A DNA stretch of 7,567 nt from an uncultured Ignavibacteria bacterium (GTDB lineage Bacteria > Bacteroidota > Ignavibacteria > Ignavibacteriales > Melioribacteraceae): the NCBI GenBank assembly GCA_937930275.1, contig CALGLM010000299.1, positions 1 to 7,567 of the forward strand, written 5' to 3'. Shown one piece after another: positions 6,771-7,567 of the stretch; position 1 is the stretch's first letter; every line of letters begins with the position of its first letter. Position numbers and translations under genes: made by a program. The notes below the pieces were generated by a model. The model did no database searches. It was not told the origin of the DNA and saw nothing but the letters and a program-made list of their open reading frames with translations.

Positions 6771-7567
6771 ATGATTAATATACTTGTGGTTGATGATGAA
6801 CCGGAAATGCTTGAAAGCTTTAAAAAGATTTTAGAGCATAAAGGTAATTTTGCAGTTACAACCGAAAGCGATAAAAATAGTGCTATTGAATTAGTAAGTA
6901 ATAAAAAATTTGATTTAATATTAACTGATTTAATGCTTAAAAATGAAAGCGGTATGGATATTTTACGTGCCGCATTAAATAGATTTCCCGATACACCGGT
7001 TATAATGATTTCCGGTTACGGAACTATAGAAAATAGTGTTGAAGCAGTAAAAGAAGGTGCATTTGATTTTATTGAAAAACCGTTTACGGCTTCCGGTTTG
7101 TTTGAAGTGATTGAACGGGCATTAAAAAATAGTTTAAAAAATATTCAACCTATCAGTGAAGCGGGGGAAGAGAAACTAAACAAACTTGGGATAATATACG
7201 CAGGCGAAAAGATTGCAAGTTTGATAAATACAATTAAAAAAATTGCTCCCGGAAATATGAATGTGCTTATATCCGGAGAAAGCGGTACGGGAAAAGAGTT
7301 ATTTGCAAGAGCAATTCACGAACTTAGCAAAAGAAACAACGAACCTTTTGTTCCTTTAAATTGTGCCGCTTTGCCGGAGCATTTATTTGAAAGTGAATTG
7401 TTTGGGTACGAAAAAGGTGCGTTTACCGGTGCGGTAAAAACTAAACCCGGTTTGCTGGAATTTGCAAATCACGGAACTTTCTTTTTTGATGAAATTGGGG
7501 ATATGAGCTTAGGGCTGCAGGTAAAATTATTAAGAATGCTTGAAGAAAAAAAAATTAGAAGAATCGG
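6771..7567 (+). CDS. NtrC-family sigma-54-dependent response regulator (partial, runs off right edge)
   Basis: The first 265 residues are visible, covering a receiver and most of an AAA+ domain; the C-terminal helix-turn-helix lies beyond the window. The receiver is intact: acidic pair Asp8-Asp9 (LVVDDEP), phospho-acceptor Asp53 (LTDLMLK), Ser81 (ISGYG) and Lys103 (IEKPF). The proline normally four residues after the aspartate is Lys57. The AAA+ part has Walker A GESGTGKE (169-176), the sigma-54-contacting loop GAFTGA (216-221) and Walker B FFFDEIGD (237-244), so it is a true sigma-54 activator. The ATG sits 5 bases after a GGG (6763-6765) and 8 bases after the kinase stop codon, forming a two-gene operon. 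The likely target is the sigma-54 promoter of the divergent cytochrome operon, reached through the TGTC/GACA cluster; this is inferred from position. Confidence 0.95.
   Translation, partial: MINILVVDDEPEMLESFKKILEHKGNFAVTTESDKNSAIELVSNKKFDLILTDLMLKNESGMDILRAALNRFPDTPVIMISGYGTIENSVEAVKEGAFDFIEKPFTASGLFEVIERALKNSLKNIQPISEAGEEKLNKLGIIYAGEKIASLINTIKKIAPGNMNVLISGESGTGKELFARAIHELSKRNNEPFVPLNCAALPEHLFESELFGYEKGAFTGAVKTKPGLLEFANHGTFFFDEIGDMSLGLQVKLLRMLEEKKIRRI

Noticed and set aside
1..7567. CRISPR arrays, tRNA/rRNA genes, insertion sequences or attachment sites
   Set aside because: No regularly spaced repeats, cloverleaf or rRNA signatures, transposase motifs or terminal repeats are visible; nearly all the DNA is accounted for by the listed genes.

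Overview
The DNA is very AT-rich. The one exported protein ends in a Por/type IX secretion (T9SS) type A sorting domain with the NYPNPFNPST signature, which is abundant in Ignavibacteria and related members of the Bacteroidota/Chlorobiota group. My best guess is an ignavibacterial chromosome. That rests on the sorting domain and base composition only; no marker gene is present.

Layout, left to right. Positions 2-136 hold what looks like the 3' end of an unidentified plus-strand gene. It converges on a minus-strand pair (3015 down to 153) encoding a FIST-domain sensor and a soluble PAS-PAS histidine kinase, an arrangement like the NosP-NahK nitric-oxide sensing pair. A clear intrinsic terminator (3109-3143) separates this pair from a second minus-strand operon (5094 down to 3166). 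That operon encodes a small receiver-like protein with a damaged acidic pocket and a nine-haem c-type cytochrome with a signal peptide and a T9SS sorting tail. A 207-base divergent intergenic region (5095-5301) follows. Transcribed rightward from it are a membrane histidine kinase with a CxxCH haem motif in its extracytoplasmic sensor domain and, 8 bases later, an NtrC-family sigma-54 activator that runs off the right edge.

How the parts fit. The intergenic region carries a near-consensus sigma-54 promoter (GG-N10-GC, 5106-5122, minus strand) pointing at the receiver-cytochrome operon. About 110-120 bases upstream of it lies a cluster of TGTC/GACA half-sites containing a perfect 15-bp dyad (5226-5240). 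The adjacent activator has the GAFTGA loop needed to contact sigma-54. The simplest reading is a self-contained circuit: the haem-bearing kinase senses redox state or a haem ligand, phosphorylates the activator, and the activator binds the upstream dyad and drives sigma-54 transcription of an exported multihaem cytochrome. This is an inference from sequence and layout. The predicted sigma-54 start site falls about one base before the first gene's ATG, so the operon may be translated from an almost leaderless mRNA.
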